Shown piece by piece: positions 1 through 9,712 of a stretch of DNA of 64,000 nt. The notes below the pieces were generated by a model. It had not been told where the DNA came from, made no database searches, and saw only the letters and a list, made by a program, of their open reading frames with translations. The position numbers and the translations under genes are program-made. The DNA lies in the NCBI RefSeq assembly GCF_003351045.1, contig NZ_QQZY01000002.1:556001-620000 (forward strand), in the 5' to 3' direction. This DNA is from Gaiella occulta (GTDB lineage Bacteria > Actinomycetota > Thermoleophilia > Gaiellales > Gaiellaceae). How positions within the stretch are numbered: position 1 is the first letter of the stretch; each line of letters starts with the position of its first letter.

Positions 1-298
1 GCGGATCGCACACGAACCGGTAGGTGCCCTTCTTCAGCGTCAGCGTGAAGGTCTTCGAGCCGGTGGCCGGCACGCTCGTCTTGATGTTGACGCCGGGGCC
101 CGTGAGGTGGAAGTTGTGGATGTTCGACTTGTCCGCGATCACGAGCCTGATCTTCCCGGCCTTCGTCGGCTTCGAGGCCATCGAGATGGTGAAGCCCGGG
201 CCGACCGTGCCCTTGAAGGTCGGTATGGCGGCGGCCGCCGGCAGCGCGGCGACGAGAGCGGCGGCGGCGACGGCCGCCGCGAGAGCGATACGGGTCAT
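1..298 (-). CDS. Secreted cupredoxin-like protein (3' end outside window)
   Basis: The gene starts at the ATG ending at 298 and runs off the left edge, so 99 residues are visible. Residues 1 to about 24 are an Ala-rich signal peptide. The rest reads as a small beta-rich domain with a HNFHL motif (His61, His64) and a FVCDP motif (Cys97), the arrangement of plastocyanin-like domains in which His and Cys bind copper. The final Cys-to-His loop that would settle copper binding lies beyond the edge. The substrate or electron partner is unknown. Confidence 0.75.
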   Translation of the reverse strand, partial: MTRIALAAAVAAAALVAALPAAAAIPTFKGTVGPGFTISMASKPTKAGKIRLVIADKSNIHNFHLTGPGVNIKTSVPATGSKTFTLTLKKGTYRFVCDP

Positions 299-379
299 GG
301 TGCTCCCAGCGTTGGAGAGGATGTCTGTCTTCCTACCTTTCGAGCGTAGCCGCCGAGCGGTTTGCCCCGCCGCATGCAG

Positions 380-1348
380 TCACAGCTCGACGGGTCGGCC
401 CTCGGCGGCGGAGCGGTAGAGGGCCTCGATCGTGCGTGCCTGGGCGACCGCGTCCTCACGGCCGAGCAGCGGCGCCCCGCCGCCGCGAATCGCAGTGCCG
501 AGGTCCTCGAGCTCGAGCCGGTAGGAGTCGGCCGGCTCGACGGCGATGCGCTCGACCTCGCCGTCGCGGCGAAGCTCGATCACCGGGTTCCGGCAGTGCC
601 ACGGGTCGTCGAGGAAGATCGACCCCTCGCTGCCTATCGCCTCCAGCTCGTCGCGCTCGGGGAGCGTCGTCCCGCAGTCGAAGAGCGCGAGCACGTCGCC
701 CGGGAATCGCATCATGCCGGCGAACACCCAGTCGGTGCCGGTCGGGCCGGTGAGCTGCCGGCCGTAGACGACCTCGGGCTCGCCGCCGAGCAGCCGCGAG
801 CCGCTGACGCAGTAGCAGCCGACGTCCATCAGCGACCCCCCCTCGACGTCGGTGCGCAGGCGGATGTTGCCGGCGTCGTGGAGCGAGTAGCTGAAGGTCG
901 AGCGGATGACGCGAAGCTCACCGATCGCTCCCACGTCGACGAGCTCCTCGAGGCGCTTCGTCTGGGGGTTGTGGCGGTACATGAACGCCTCCGTGAGCAG
1001 GCGTCCGGTCCGCTCGGAGACGTCGAACGCCGCCTCGACGTCGGCCGCGTGGCGGCTCATCGGCTTCTCGCAGAGAACGTGCTTGCCTGCCTCGAGCGCC
1101 CGGATCGACCACTCGCAGTGCATCGAGTTCGGCAGCGGGATGTAGACCGCCTCGACGTCCGGGTCGGCGAGCACCTCCTCGTAGGAGCCGTACGCCCGCT
1201 CGATCCCCCATCTCCGCGCGAACTCCTCGGCCCGCGCGCGGTCGCGGCTCCCGACCGCGAGCAGCTCGACCTCGTCGGATGCCTGCGCGCCCGGGATCAG
1301 GCGGCGATTGATGTCGGCGGTCGAGATGATTCCCCACTTCACTGGCAT
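380..1348 (-). CDS. Gfo/Idh/MocA family NAD(P)-dependent oxidoreductase
   Basis: A 322-residue sugar- or polyol-type dehydrogenase. The N-terminal Rossmann fold opens with a GIIST segment near residue 6. The family EKP motif is at residues 94-96 and a DVGCYC segment at 175-180 is in the place of the usual C-terminal active-site stretch. The ATG at 1348 is preceded by AGGAGA, which fixes the start over longer upstream frames. It follows the SDR gene on the same strand after about 50 nt and is probably the last gene of the xylulokinase operon. The substrate cannot be read from sequence, but the neighbours point to a pentose, polyol or inositol-like sugar. Confidence 0.9.
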   Translation of the reverse strand: MPVKWGIISTADINRRLIPGAQASDEVELLAVGSRDRARAEEFARRWGIERAYGSYEEVLADPDVEAVYIPLPNSMHCEWSIRALEAGKHVLCEKPMSRHAADVEAAFDVSERTGRLLTEAFMYRHNPQTKRLEELVDVGAIGELRVIRSTFSYSLHDAGNIRLRTDVEGGSLMDVGCYCVSGSRLLGGEPEVVYGRQLTGPTGTDWVFAGMMRFPGDVLALFDCGTTLPERDELEAIGSEGSIFLDDPWHCRNPVIELRRDGEVERIAVEPADSYRLELEDLGTAIRGGGAPLLGREDAVAQARTIEALYRSAAEGRPVEL

Positions 1349-1401
1349 GCTGTCTCCTGTTTCATCGGCGTTCTCGGCCTGCGGAGGCTCGACCGGTGGC
1401 G

Positions 1402-2112
1402 TTAGCCCCAGGAAGCCTCGCTCATCGGACGCAGCGCGGTCTCCAGGATGCGGTGGTTGCGCGAGCGGGTGAGGGTGAACATGACCACCTCGGCGACGTC
1501 TTCGGCGGTCATCATGCCGGAGAGCACCTCGCGGCTGCGGCCACGCCCCTCGTCGAGCGCGAAGTCCGTCGCGACGCCGCCCGGGCAGACGTTCGTGCAG
1601 CGGACGCCGTGCTCGCGCAGCTCGCCGTCGAGCGCGCGCGTGAAGCCGACCTGCCCGAACTTCGACGCGCAGTAGACGGCCTCGCCCGGGAGCCCGCGCC
1701 GGCCTGCCTCGGAGGCGAGCGTCACGATGTCGGCCTCGCCGCTTCGAAGCAGATGGGGCAGCGCCGCGCGCACGGCGTAGATCGTCCCCTTCAGGTTGAC
1801 GTCGATCATCTCCTCGAGGTGCGCGGGAGACAGGTCGAGGAACGGCCCGTAGGCGCCGACGCCCGCGTTCGCGACGAGGATGTCGAGCCTGCCGAAGCGC
1901 TCGACCGTCGCGGCCACTGCGGCGTCGACCTGCGCCGGGTCGGAGACGTCGCAAGGGACGCCGATCGCGCTCTCGAGGCCGAGGTCGTCGCCGCTGCGAG
2001 AGGCGAGCCCGACCTTCACTCCTTCGGCGACGAGAGATCTCGCGACGGCGGCTCCGATACCGCGGCTGGCGCCGGTGACGAACGCGACCTTCCCTGCAAG
2101 CGTGGTGCTCAT
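1402..2112 (-). CDS. Short-chain dehydrogenase/reductase (SDR)
   Basis: A 236-residue classical SDR. The nucleotide-binding motif TGASRGIG is at residues 13-20, the NAG motif near 82-84, and the catalytic Ser, Tyr and Lys at about 134, 147 and 151 (YCASK). Its ATG overlaps the xylulokinase stop in an ATGA, so the two are translationally coupled. An oxidoreductase coupled to a sugar kinase suggests it makes the ketose that the kinase phosphorylates; this is inference. The C-terminus is somewhat shorter than in 250-residue family members. Confidence 0.9.
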   Translation of the reverse strand: MSTTLAGKVAFVTGASRGIGAAVARSLVAEGVKVGLASRSGDDLGLESAIGVPCDVSDPAQVDAAVAATVERFGRLDILVANAGVGAYGPFLDLSPAHLEEMIDVNLKGTIYAVRAALPHLLRSGEADIVTLASEAGRRGLPGEAVYCASKFGQVGFTRALDGELREHGVRCTNVCPGGVATDFALDEGRGRSREVLSGMMTAEDVAEVVMFTLTRSRNHRILETALRPMSEASWG

Positions 2113-3563
2113 GCGTTCTCCACTCCTTTCAGTGCGGGATAGAGGGCACGGTAGCGCCCATGGATCTCCTCGTAGGCTTCCGCCCAGGTCGTGTCCGGCT
2201 CCACCGTCTCGCGCACGCGCACGCAGCGGGCGACCGCGTCGTGCACGTCCGCGAAGACGCCCCCGGCGACACCGCCGAGCAGCGCCGCGCCGTAGGCGGA
2301 GCCCTCCTCGGCGGCCGTCGTCTCGAGCGGCAGGCCGAGCACGGAGGCGACGATGCGCAGCCATGTCGGAGAACGCGCGCCACCGCCGGAGACACGCGCC
2401 GCCTCTGCCTCGACACCCAGGCCGCGGAGCAGCTCGAGCGAGTCGCGCAGCCCGAACGCGACGCCCTCGAGCACCGCCCGCACCATCGCGCCGCGGTCGT
2501 GGCGCACCCCGAGCCCGACGAACGCGGCCCTCGCGCGCGGATCGGCGTGTGGGGTTCTCTCGCCCGCGAGGTAGGGCTGGAACAGCAGGCCCTCGGCGCC
2601 CGGCGCCCACGCGTCTGCCTCGGCGACGAGCCGCTCGAACGGCACGTCCACAGCGAGCCGGTCGTGAAACCACTGCAGCGAGCCGGCAGCCGACAGCATC
2701 ACGCCCATTGCATGCCAGGCACCCGGCACCGCATGGCAGAACGCGTGCACGCGGGCCTGCGGCTCGGCGTGAAACGACGGCAGCGCGGCGAAGACGACGC
2801 CAGAGGTGCCGAGCACGACCGAGAGCGGGCCGGCATGGTCGATTCCCACTCCGAGCGCGGCAGCGGCGCAGTCGCCGGAACCCGCCGCGACCGGGATCCC
2901 TTGTGACACATTGTCACAAGCGATCGTGGCGCCGGCGACCTCCGCTGACTCGAACGCGGGCGGCAGCCACGCGCCCGGCAACTCGAGCGCCTCGAGCACC
3001 TCGGCCGACCAGGTGCGCCGGGCGACGTCGAGGAGAAGCGTCCCCGAGGCGTCGGCGACGTCGCTCGCCCACTCGCCGGTCAGCCGCAGCCGCACGTAGT
3101 CCTTCGGCAGCAGGACGCGCGCGATACGCGCGTACACGTCCGGCTCGTGGCGGCGCAGCCACAGGAGCTTCGGCGCGGTGAAGCCGGTCAGCGCCCGGTT
3201 GCCGGTCAGCGCGATGAGCCGGTCGAGGCCGACGCGCTCCTCGATCTCGGCGCACTCGGCGCCGGTGCGCTGGTCGTTCCAGAGGATCGCCGGACGCAGC
3301 ACACGGCCCGCGCCGTCGAGCGTGACGAGCCCGTGCATCTGCCCCGAGAGGCCGATGCCCGCGACCTCGCGACCCGCCGAGACGTCGGCGAGCGCCGCCT
3401 GCGCGGCGCGCCACCAGTGCTCCGGATCCTGCTCCGACCAGCCGGGGCGCGGAGTCGAGAGCGGGTAGCCGCGCTCGGCCCGCGCCACGACGCCGCCGTC
3501 CGGGTCGATCGCGATCGCCTTCGCGCCGGTCGTGCCGACATCGAGGCCGACGCAGACGCTCAC
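2109..3563 (-). CDS. xylB: Xylulokinase (FGGY carbohydrate kinase)
   Basis: A 484-residue FGGY-family kinase, the usual length for XylB, which phosphorylates D-xylulose with ATP. The N-terminal phosphate-binding motif VGLDVGTTGAK occupies residues 5-15. The second domain has a GSGDCAAAALG segment matching the conserved catalytic Asp region, and SGGGARSPTW near the C-terminus is the FGGY signature area. The GTG at 3563 is chosen because homology begins there. It is the first gene of a leftward operon with the SDR and Gfo/Idh genes and is divergent from a second Gfo/Idh gene. A relative such as ribulo- or erythrulokinase cannot be excluded. Confidence 0.85.
   Translation of the reverse strand: MSVCVGLDVGTTGAKAIAIDPDGGVVARAERGYPLSTPRPGWSEQDPEHWWRAAQAALADVSAGREVAGIGLSGQMHGLVTLDGAGRVLRPAILWNDQRTGAECAEIEERVGLDRLIALTGNRALTGFTAPKLLWLRRHEPDVYARIARVLLPKDYVRLRLTGEWASDVADASGTLLLDVARRTWSAEVLEALELPGAWLPPAFESAEVAGATIACDNVSQGIPVAAGSGDCAAAALGVGIDHAGPLSVVLGTSGVVFAALPSFHAEPQARVHAFCHAVPGAWHAMGVMLSAAGSLQWFHDRLAVDVPFERLVAEADAWAPGAEGLLFQPYLAGERTPHADPRARAAFVGLGVRHDRGAMVRAVLEGVAFGLRDSLELLRGLGVEAEAARVSGGGARSPTWLRIVASVLGLPLETTAAEEGSAYGAALLGGVAGGVFADVHDAVARCVRVRETVEPDTTWAEAYEEIHGRYRALYPALKGVENA
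2900..2920. repeat. Perfect palindrome inside xylB
   Basis: A 9-bp arm CTTGTGACA (2900-2908) and its exact inverse TGTCACAAG (2912-2920) flank a 3-nt centre. The stretch is AT-rich relative to its surroundings although it lies within coding sequence. It looks like a dimeric regulator site, but no partner site was recognised. Confidence 0.5.
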
Positions 3564-3687
3564 GCGCCGGGTACCGCGCCGACGACGGAGCGCGCGCGTC
3601 TCATCGGCCACCTGCTGACGTCCTCGCTCCCATGCGCAGCCGTAGTATCTCGGAACGCGAAGCCGGGGCGCTGCGAAGGAGCGACAG
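3564..3687. promoter_or_regulatory. Divergent promoter region between xylB and a Gfo/Idh gene
   Basis: These 124 nt separate two divergently transcribed genes and so must hold both promoters. A possible rightward -10 box TAGTAT lies at 3643-3648, and GAAGGAGCG just before the ATG at 3688 is a good ribosome-binding site. No convincing -35 element or inverted repeat was seen. Confidence 0.4.
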
Positions 3688-4845
3688 ATGAGCGAGAAGC
3701 AGGCGGGGATAGGCGCGAGGCCCGAGACCCGGGCCGTCGGGGAGATCGACGAGATCGGCATCGGCATGCTCGGGTACGCGTTCATGGGCAAGGCCCACTC
3801 GAATGCGTTCCGCAAGATCTCCTACATGACGTGGCCGCCCCCGCTGCGGCCGCGGCTCGTCGCGATCGCCGGCCGCAACGAAGAGGCGGTCGCGGGCGCC
3901 GCGCAGCGGTACGGCTACGAGCGCTGGACGACCGACTGGCGGGACATCGTCTCCGACCCGGCGATCGGCCTGTTCGACAACGGCGGCCCCAACTCCCTGC
4001 ACGCCGAGCCGACGATCGCCGCCGCGGAAGCGGGAAAGCACGTCGTGTGCGAGAAGCCGCTCGGCCGTAGCGCCGACGAGAGCCACGCTATCTGGCAGCG
4101 CGTCGCCGCCACCGGCGTCAAGCATCTGTGCGCCTTCAACTACCGCTTCGTACCCGCCGTGCGGCTCGCCCGGGAGATGATCGAGGCGGGCGAGCTCGGC
4201 GAGATCAGGCACTTTCGCGGCCGCTACCTGCAGGACTGGGGCGACGACCCGACCCTCGACAGCTGGCGCTTCCACGCCGACGAGGCCGGGTCCGGCGCCC
4301 TCGGCGACCTCGGCGCCCACGTGATCGACCTCGCCCGCTTCCTCGTCGGCGAGATCTCGACCGTCTCCGCCCTCATGCGGACATTCCTCGCGGGCCGGCA
4401 GGTCGACGACGCGGTCGAGGCGGCCGTCGAGTTCGAGCACGGCGCCGTCGGGACGATCGAGTGCACGAGGCTCGCGCTCGGCCGGCGCAACGCGTTCCAG
4501 TGGGAGATCAACGGCTCGAAGGGGTCGCTCGCGTTCGACATGGAGCGGCTCAACGAGCTCCAGGTGTTCCGGGCCGACGGCGACCGCGCCCGCGGCTTCA
4601 AGACCGTGCTCGTCTCGGAGGCCGACCATCCGTTCTGGGATTTCTGGTGGCCGCCCGGGCACATCATCGGCTGGGGCGAGACGTTCGTCCACGAGATTCA
4701 CCATCTCCTGCGCGCGATCGCGGACGACGGCGACGTCGCCCCGTACGGAGCCACGTTCGAGGACGGCTACAGGGCCGCGGAGGTGTGCGACGCGATCGTC
4801 CGCTCGAGTGAGAGCGGGACGCGCGAGACGATCACGTACCGCTGA
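3688..4845 (+). CDS. Gfo/Idh/MocA family oxidoreductase
   Basis: A 385-residue NAD(P)-dependent sugar dehydrogenase-like protein, longer than the paralogue at 380-1348. The Rossmann motif GIGMLGYAFMG starts near residue 24, EKP is at 122-124, and DLGAHVID at 207-214 is the typical active-site stretch with its conserved Asp and His. A strong ribosome-binding site supports the start. It ends 3 nt before the stop of the converging ABC permease gene. With xylulokinase and a xylose-type importer beside it, an aldose, polyol or inositol substrate is likely but unproven. Confidence 0.9.
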   Translation: MSEKQAGIGARPETRAVGEIDEIGIGMLGYAFMGKAHSNAFRKISYMTWPPPLRPRLVAIAGRNEEAVAGAAQRYGYERWTTDWRDIVSDPAIGLFDNGGPNSLHAEPTIAAAEAGKHVVCEKPLGRSADESHAIWQRVAATGVKHLCAFNYRFVPAVRLAREMIEAGELGEIRHFRGRYLQDWGDDPTLDSWRFHADEAGSGALGDLGAHVIDLARFLVGEISTVSALMRTFLAGRQVDDAVEAAVEFEHGAVGTIECTRLALGRRNAFQWEINGSKGSLAFDMERLNELQVFRADGDRARGFKTVLVSEADHPFWDFWWPPGHIIGWGETFVHEIHHLLRAIADDGDVAPYGATFEDGYRAAEVCDAIVRSSESGTRETITYR

Positions 4846-4848
4846 GGC

Positions 4849-6062
4849 TCAGCGCCCCGCCTTCGTCTGGCGCCGGCGCAGCACGGTGTCGAGCGTCACG
4901 GCGAAGAGCAGGATCGCTCCGGTCACGACGAAGATGACCCCCTGGGTGAGGTTGAGCGTGTTGAGGCCGTTGGCGATGGTCGCGATCACGAGCGAGCCGA
5001 ACAGCGCGTCGCGGACCTCGCCGCGGCCGCCGAAGAGGCTCGTGCCGCCGATGACCGCCGCCGCGATCGCGTCGATCAGGAGCGTGCCGCCGCCCGCGTT
5101 CAGGTCGACGCTGTTGAGGCGCGCGGCGAGCACGATGCCGCCGAGCCCGGCCATCCCGCTCGAGATCATGAAGACGAGGATGCGGACGCGTACGACGTTG
5201 ATGCCCGCGCGCCGCGCGGCCTCCGCGTTGCCGCCGACGGCGTAGACGTGACGGCCGAACGTCGTGCGCTTGGCGACGTACGTCCACAGCAGCAGCATCG
5301 CCACGATCAGGAGCAGGACGAAGGGCACGCCGCGGTCCCTGTTGCAGATGGCGACGGTGGCGAACGCGACCGCCGTCACGCCCACGAGCTTGGCCGCGAC
5401 GAGGAACGGATCGCGTACGGCGACGCCGTGGCGGCGACGCGCGAGCACCCCGCTCAGCACGCCGGCGACGTAGACGGCGGAGACGACGCCGGCGATGATC
5501 CACCCGACCCCGTCGGAGAAGAAGTAGTTGGCCACGTTGTTGACCGTGTCGTCCTGGATCACGAGCACGCCCTGCGGGATCGACTTCTGGATCACTCCCT
5601 GCCAGATCTGGAAGCCGGCGAGCGTGACGACGAACGCGGGAACGCCGATGAAGGCGACGAACGAGCCCTGGAACGCTCCGATCGCCGCGCACGCCGCGAT
5701 GGCGAGGGCGATGGCGACGAGGCCCGGGATCTGATGCCCGCTCCCCGCGAGCGTGAGCTGGGCGACGACGACGCCGGCGATGCCGCTCACGTAGCTGATC
5801 GAGAGGTCGATCTCGCCGAGCAGGAGAACGAACACGACGCCGTAGGCCAGCATCGTCACTCCCGCCATCTGCGTGATGATGTTGATGAAGTTGGAGGGCG
5901 TGAAGAAGTTGTTCGCCTTCAGGGAGAAGAAGAGGACGATGACGGCCAGCCCGATGACGACCGGCCAGCTGCCGAGGTTGCCCGCGCGGATGTTGTCGCG
6001 CACCCGCTGCGAGAAGGTCTCCCCTGCGAATGCCGGAGCAGCGGCCTGAACGTCGCCGTCCG

Positions 6063-6066
<4 letters not shown>
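4849..6066 (-). CDS. Sugar ABC transporter permease (XylH/RbsC type)
   Basis: A 405-residue inner-membrane permease of the ribose/xylose class (BPD_transp_2). It has about ten hydrophobic segments beginning near residue 35 and a GEIDLSISYVSG stretch near 95, matching the conserved GxIDLS motif of this class. The usual permease loop GGNAEAARRAGI is near residue 275. The GTG at 6066 overlaps the ATPase stop in a GTGA. The long cytoplasmic insert and last helices are typical of XylH rather than the shorter RbsC. It would form the channel for the sugar bound by the protein at 6938-8002. Confidence 0.9.
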
Positions 6067-6860
<794 letters not shown>

Positions 6861-6874
6861 CGGCGCAGGGGGGT

Positions 6875-6907
6875 GAGGTGGGGGCCCGCCAGGCGGGCCC
6901 CCACCTC
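6875..6907 (-). terminator. Intercistronic hairpin between binding-protein and ATPase genes
   Basis: A perfect 16-bp stem, GAGGTGGGGGCCCGCC paired with its complement, has a single A at its centre. It lies between the binding-protein stop and the ATPase start. There is no clear U tract. It probably stabilises the upstream mRNA or causes partial termination, so that more binding protein than transporter is made. Confidence 0.7.
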
Positions 6908-6937
6908 GGATTGCTCTCGTGGCCTGCTACGTCCTCT

Positions 6938-8002
6938 CTACTTGCAGAACTTCGCGAACTCGCCCACGCAGACGTCGCCCCTCTTCAGGTACTTGGCCGT
7001 GAAGAGGATCTTGTAGTTCGCCTTCGTGATCGCCTGCGGCGGGATGATGTAGGCGGGCAGCGTCTTGCTGCCGTTCTTCACCGTCCCCGTGGTCTTGGGC
7101 TTCTGGCCCTTGGCCAGGGCGACGGCCGCGTTCGCCGAGGCGGTCGCGAGCTTCCGGGTGTCCTTCCAGACGGTCATCGTCTGCCACCCGGAGATGATGT
7201 TCTGCACGCCCTGCGGCGTCGCGTCCTGCCCGCTCAGCGGGATCGGCTTCAGCTTGCGAGCCTTGAGCGCGACGACGACCGCGTTGGCGAGACCGTCGTT
7301 CGCGGCGGCGACCGCATCGATCTTGTTGTTCGTCTTCACGAGCATCTGCTCGAAGATCGTCCCCGCCTTCTGGTTGTCCCAGCCCGGGACGAACTGGTCC
7401 GGCCCCTTGACGAAGGTGCCGTTCTTGTACAGCGGCTTGAGGATCGAGTCGTAGCCGCCCTTGAAGAGGTAGGAGTTGTTGTCGGTCTGACCGCCGTTCA
7501 GCTCGGCGACGACCGGCTTCTTGCCGTACATGCCGTTTGCCTTGAGTCCCGCGACGACGCCCTTGCCCTGCAGGACGCCGACGGCGCGCCCGTCGAAGGA
7601 GATGTAGATCGCCGCGTTGCCGCCGATGACCTGGCGGTCGTACTCGATCACCTTCGCGCCGGCGCTGGCGGCGGCCTTCTCGATCGCGATCGAGGAGCCG
7701 GCGTCGAGCGAGACGAGGATGACGACCTTGGCGCCGTTCGCGAGGCACTGGTCGGCCTGCGAGCGCTGCTTCTGGGCGTCACCGTCGGCGTTCGAGATGA
7801 CGTACGAGACCCCTGCCTTCTTGAACGCCGCGACGAGCGCCGGCCGGTCCTGCGTCTCCCAGCGAACCGACGACTTGGGGTCTGGCAGCAGGACGCAGAT
7901 GTCGGCGGAAGCCGATGTCTTCGTGCTCGTCGCGAGCGCGGCGGTGACGGACGTCGTGACCGCCAGCACCCCGATCGTGAGAGCGATGATGAGCTTCTTC
8001 AC
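6938..8002 (-). CDS. Sugar ABC transporter substrate-binding protein (XylF-like)
   Basis: A 354-residue periplasmic-binding-protein-1 type protein. Residues 1 to about 25 form a signal peptide with a hydrophobic core. The mature part opens with ICVLLPDPKSSVRWETQD, the strand and loop typical of XylF-like proteins, and carries the PBP1 hinge pattern AVAAANDGLANAVV near residue 230. It ends with a Cys-rich tail (CVGEFAKFCK). It is the first gene of the importer operon and follows the ROK regulator gene by 232 nt. D-xylose or a related pentose is the best guess from family and neighbours. Confidence 0.9.
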   Translation of the reverse strand: MKKLIIALTIGVLAVTTSVTAALATSTKTSASADICVLLPDPKSSVRWETQDRPALVAAFKKAGVSYVISNADGDAQKQRSQADQCLANGAKVVILVSLDAGSSIAIEKAAASAGAKVIEYDRQVIGGNAAIYISFDGRAVGVLQGKGVVAGLKANGMYGKKPVVAELNGGQTDNNSYLFKGGYDSILKPLYKNGTFVKGPDQFVPGWDNQKAGTIFEQMLVKTNNKIDAVAAANDGLANAVVVALKARKLKPIPLSGQDATPQGVQNIISGWQTMTVWKDTRKLATASANAAVALAKGQKPKTTGTVKNGSKTLPAYIIPPQAITKANYKILFTAKYLKRGDVCVGEFAKFCK

Positions 8003-8234
8003 TTCTGTTCTCCTCCTGGTCGATCCTGCTTGTACGCAGCGCCCACTAGGCTATAGCGGCACGTCCGCTCAACCAAATCACCGACGCCACAGTTCCGTCG
8101 AAAACGATCTCGTCCTCCGCTACGCCACCTCCTCCTCCAGGCACGACGCCGGCCGCCGGCGCGCGAGCGCGGGGAGCGCGGCGACCGCATCGACTCTCGT
8201 CACCGGCCGGCCCGACAATCCGGAGCATGCCACC
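8003..8234 (-). promoter_or_regulatory. Promoter region of the sugar importer operon
   Basis: This gap between the ROK regulator and the binding-protein gene should hold the importer promoter. On the minus strand a GGAGGAG ribosome-binding site precedes the ATG. Upstream lie TATAGCC and a GATTTGGTTGAG segment that partly resembles the half-site TAGTTTG seen upstream of the regulator. The match is weak. Confidence 0.4.
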
Positions 8235-9485
8235 TCAGATCACCGCCCGGCGCGGCGCCTCACGCCGCTCGGCCATGGTCCACGGCGCGGCGAGGACGGA
8301 GCGCAGGGTCAGCGCGGCGGCGCCGCGCACGGCGGCGCCCTCGCCGAACTCGGACACGCGCAGCTCGCACCTCGACCACGCGGCCGAGAGGACACGGTCG
8401 TCGAGCCCGGCCCGCACCGCGCCTTCGAGCCACGGAGAGAGGGGCCCGAAGCAGCCGCCGAGCACGACCGCGTCGACGTCGAACAGGTTGACGGCGGCGG
8501 AGAGCCCGATCCCCAGGTACTGCCCGGCCTCGTCCAGGCTGCTCACGACCTGCGGGTCGCCGGCGCTCGCGCGCCGCACGAGCTCCTCGGTGACGCTGCG
8601 CATGCGACCGCCGCCGCCGACGGGAATGCCGGCGCGGCCCGCGATCGCCTCCTGGCCGGCGAACGTCTCGAGGCAGCCGCGGCTGCCGCAGGCGCAGAGC
8701 GCTCCGTCCCGGTCGACGGTCATGTGGCCGAACTCGCCGCTGTAGCCGTGGGAGCCGCGGAACAGCTCGCCGTCGATGAAGAGCCCGGCTCCGACGCCAA
8801 CCTCGCCGAAGATGCAGATGAAGCTGCGCAGGCCCCGCGCCGCACCCTGCCAGTGCTCGGCGAGAGCCGCGAGATTCGCCTCGTTCTCGACGCGTACGGC
8901 GCGCGGGCCGACGCGAACGCGGAGCTCGTCGGCGACGGCGATCTCCGACCAGCCGAGATTGGGCGCCCGCAGCAGGGTGCCGGTGCGGACATCGACGAGC
9001 CCGGGCAGGGCCACGGCGATCCCGGCCGGCAGTAGGCCGGCACCTTCGGCCGCGTCCAACGCCTGCCGCGCCATTCGCGCGAGGCGGTTGAGCACGGGCG
9101 CCGGCGACGAGCGCCTGTTGTCGACGTAGATGCGGCGCTCGTACCGCACCGTCCCGGTCAGATCCTCGACGCAGACGGCGAGGTAGTCGACGTTCACCTC
9201 GAGGCCGACCGCGACGACCCGGTCGTGCAGCTCGAGCGTCTGCGCCGGACGGCCGACGCGGCCGGGCCGCTCGTCCTTGCCGGTCTCGCGCAGAAGATCG
9301 AGATCGATGAGCTCGGCGACGAGGCTGGAGACGGTGCCGCGTGTGAGCCCGGTCTCGGCGGCGATCCGCGCCCGCGAGCGGGGGCCGCCGCGCGCGACGT
9401 GCTGCAGGACGACGCCGAGGTTCGCGTGGCGTACGGTGGTCTGGTCGGCACGGGTCGAGCCCGAGCGGGTGCGCTCGAAGCTCAT
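8235..9485 (-). CDS. ROK-family transcriptional repressor (XylR/NagC type)
   Basis: A 416-residue regulator. An N-terminal winged helix-turn-helix (about residues 20-75, containing TGLTRGTVSSLVAEL) is followed by a ROK sugar-binding domain. That domain has the zinc motif CACGSRGCLETF near residue 250 and a GAGLFIDGELFRG segment. It sits directly upstream of the xylose-type importer on the same strand, the common arrangement for a local sugar-responsive repressor. The ATG at 9485 is chosen because homology begins there; no clear ribosome-binding site was found. A putative operator lies about 55-80 nt upstream, suggesting autoregulation. Confidence 0.88.
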   Translation of the reverse strand: MSFERTRSGSTRADQTTVRHANLGVVLQHVARGGPRSRARIAAETGLTRGTVSSLVAELIDLDLLRETGKDERPGRVGRPAQTLELHDRVVAVGLEVNVDYLAVCVEDLTGTVRYERRIYVDNRRSSPAPVLNRLARMARQALDAAEGAGLLPAGIAVALPGLVDVRTGTLLRAPNLGWSEIAVADELRVRVGPRAVRVENEANLAALAEHWQGAARGLRSFICIFGEVGVGAGLFIDGELFRGSHGYSGEFGHMTVDRDGALCACGSRGCLETFAGQEAIAGRAGIPVGGGGRMRSVTEELVRRASAGDPQVVSSLDEAGQYLGIGLSAAVNLFDVDAVVLGGCFGPLSPWLEGAVRAGLDDRVLSAAWSRCELRVSEFGEGAAVRGAAALTLRSVLAAPWTMAERREAPRRAVI

Positions 9486-9540
9486 GCGCGCTGCCGCGGG
9501 AAAGGGGATGTCAGCATCGACGAGGTCAACCCACCGTTGG

Positions 9541-9563
9541 GTTTGTATGGCGGGCGAGCAAAC
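9541..9563 (-). promoter_or_regulatory. Putative XylR/ROK operator
   Basis: GTTTG (9541-9545) and its inverse CAAAC (9559-9563) are separated by 13 nt, and the second half extends to CAAACTAAA. ROK/XylR operators in Firmicutes have TTAGTTTG and CAAACTAA half-sites, so this fits autoregulation of the ROK gene. The left half is degenerate. Confidence 0.5.
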
Positions 9564-9712
9564 TAAATACCTTCGTTTCGCGGCTGTCAACGTCCGCCGG
9601 CGAGCCGGAGGGCGGGCGCGCCCCGCCCGTCCACTCGTGCTCGCTGATCGCGGACGCCCACCTCGCCCTCCTGCTCGAGCTCGCCCACCGTGAGCTGCGC
9701 ATCGCAGCTCTG

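Noticed and set aside
1880-3181. Open frame of 433 codons on the + strand
   Set aside because: It runs opposite xylB and the SDR, is dominated by Arg, Ala and Pro, and has no domain. It is the usual antisense shadow in GC-rich DNA.
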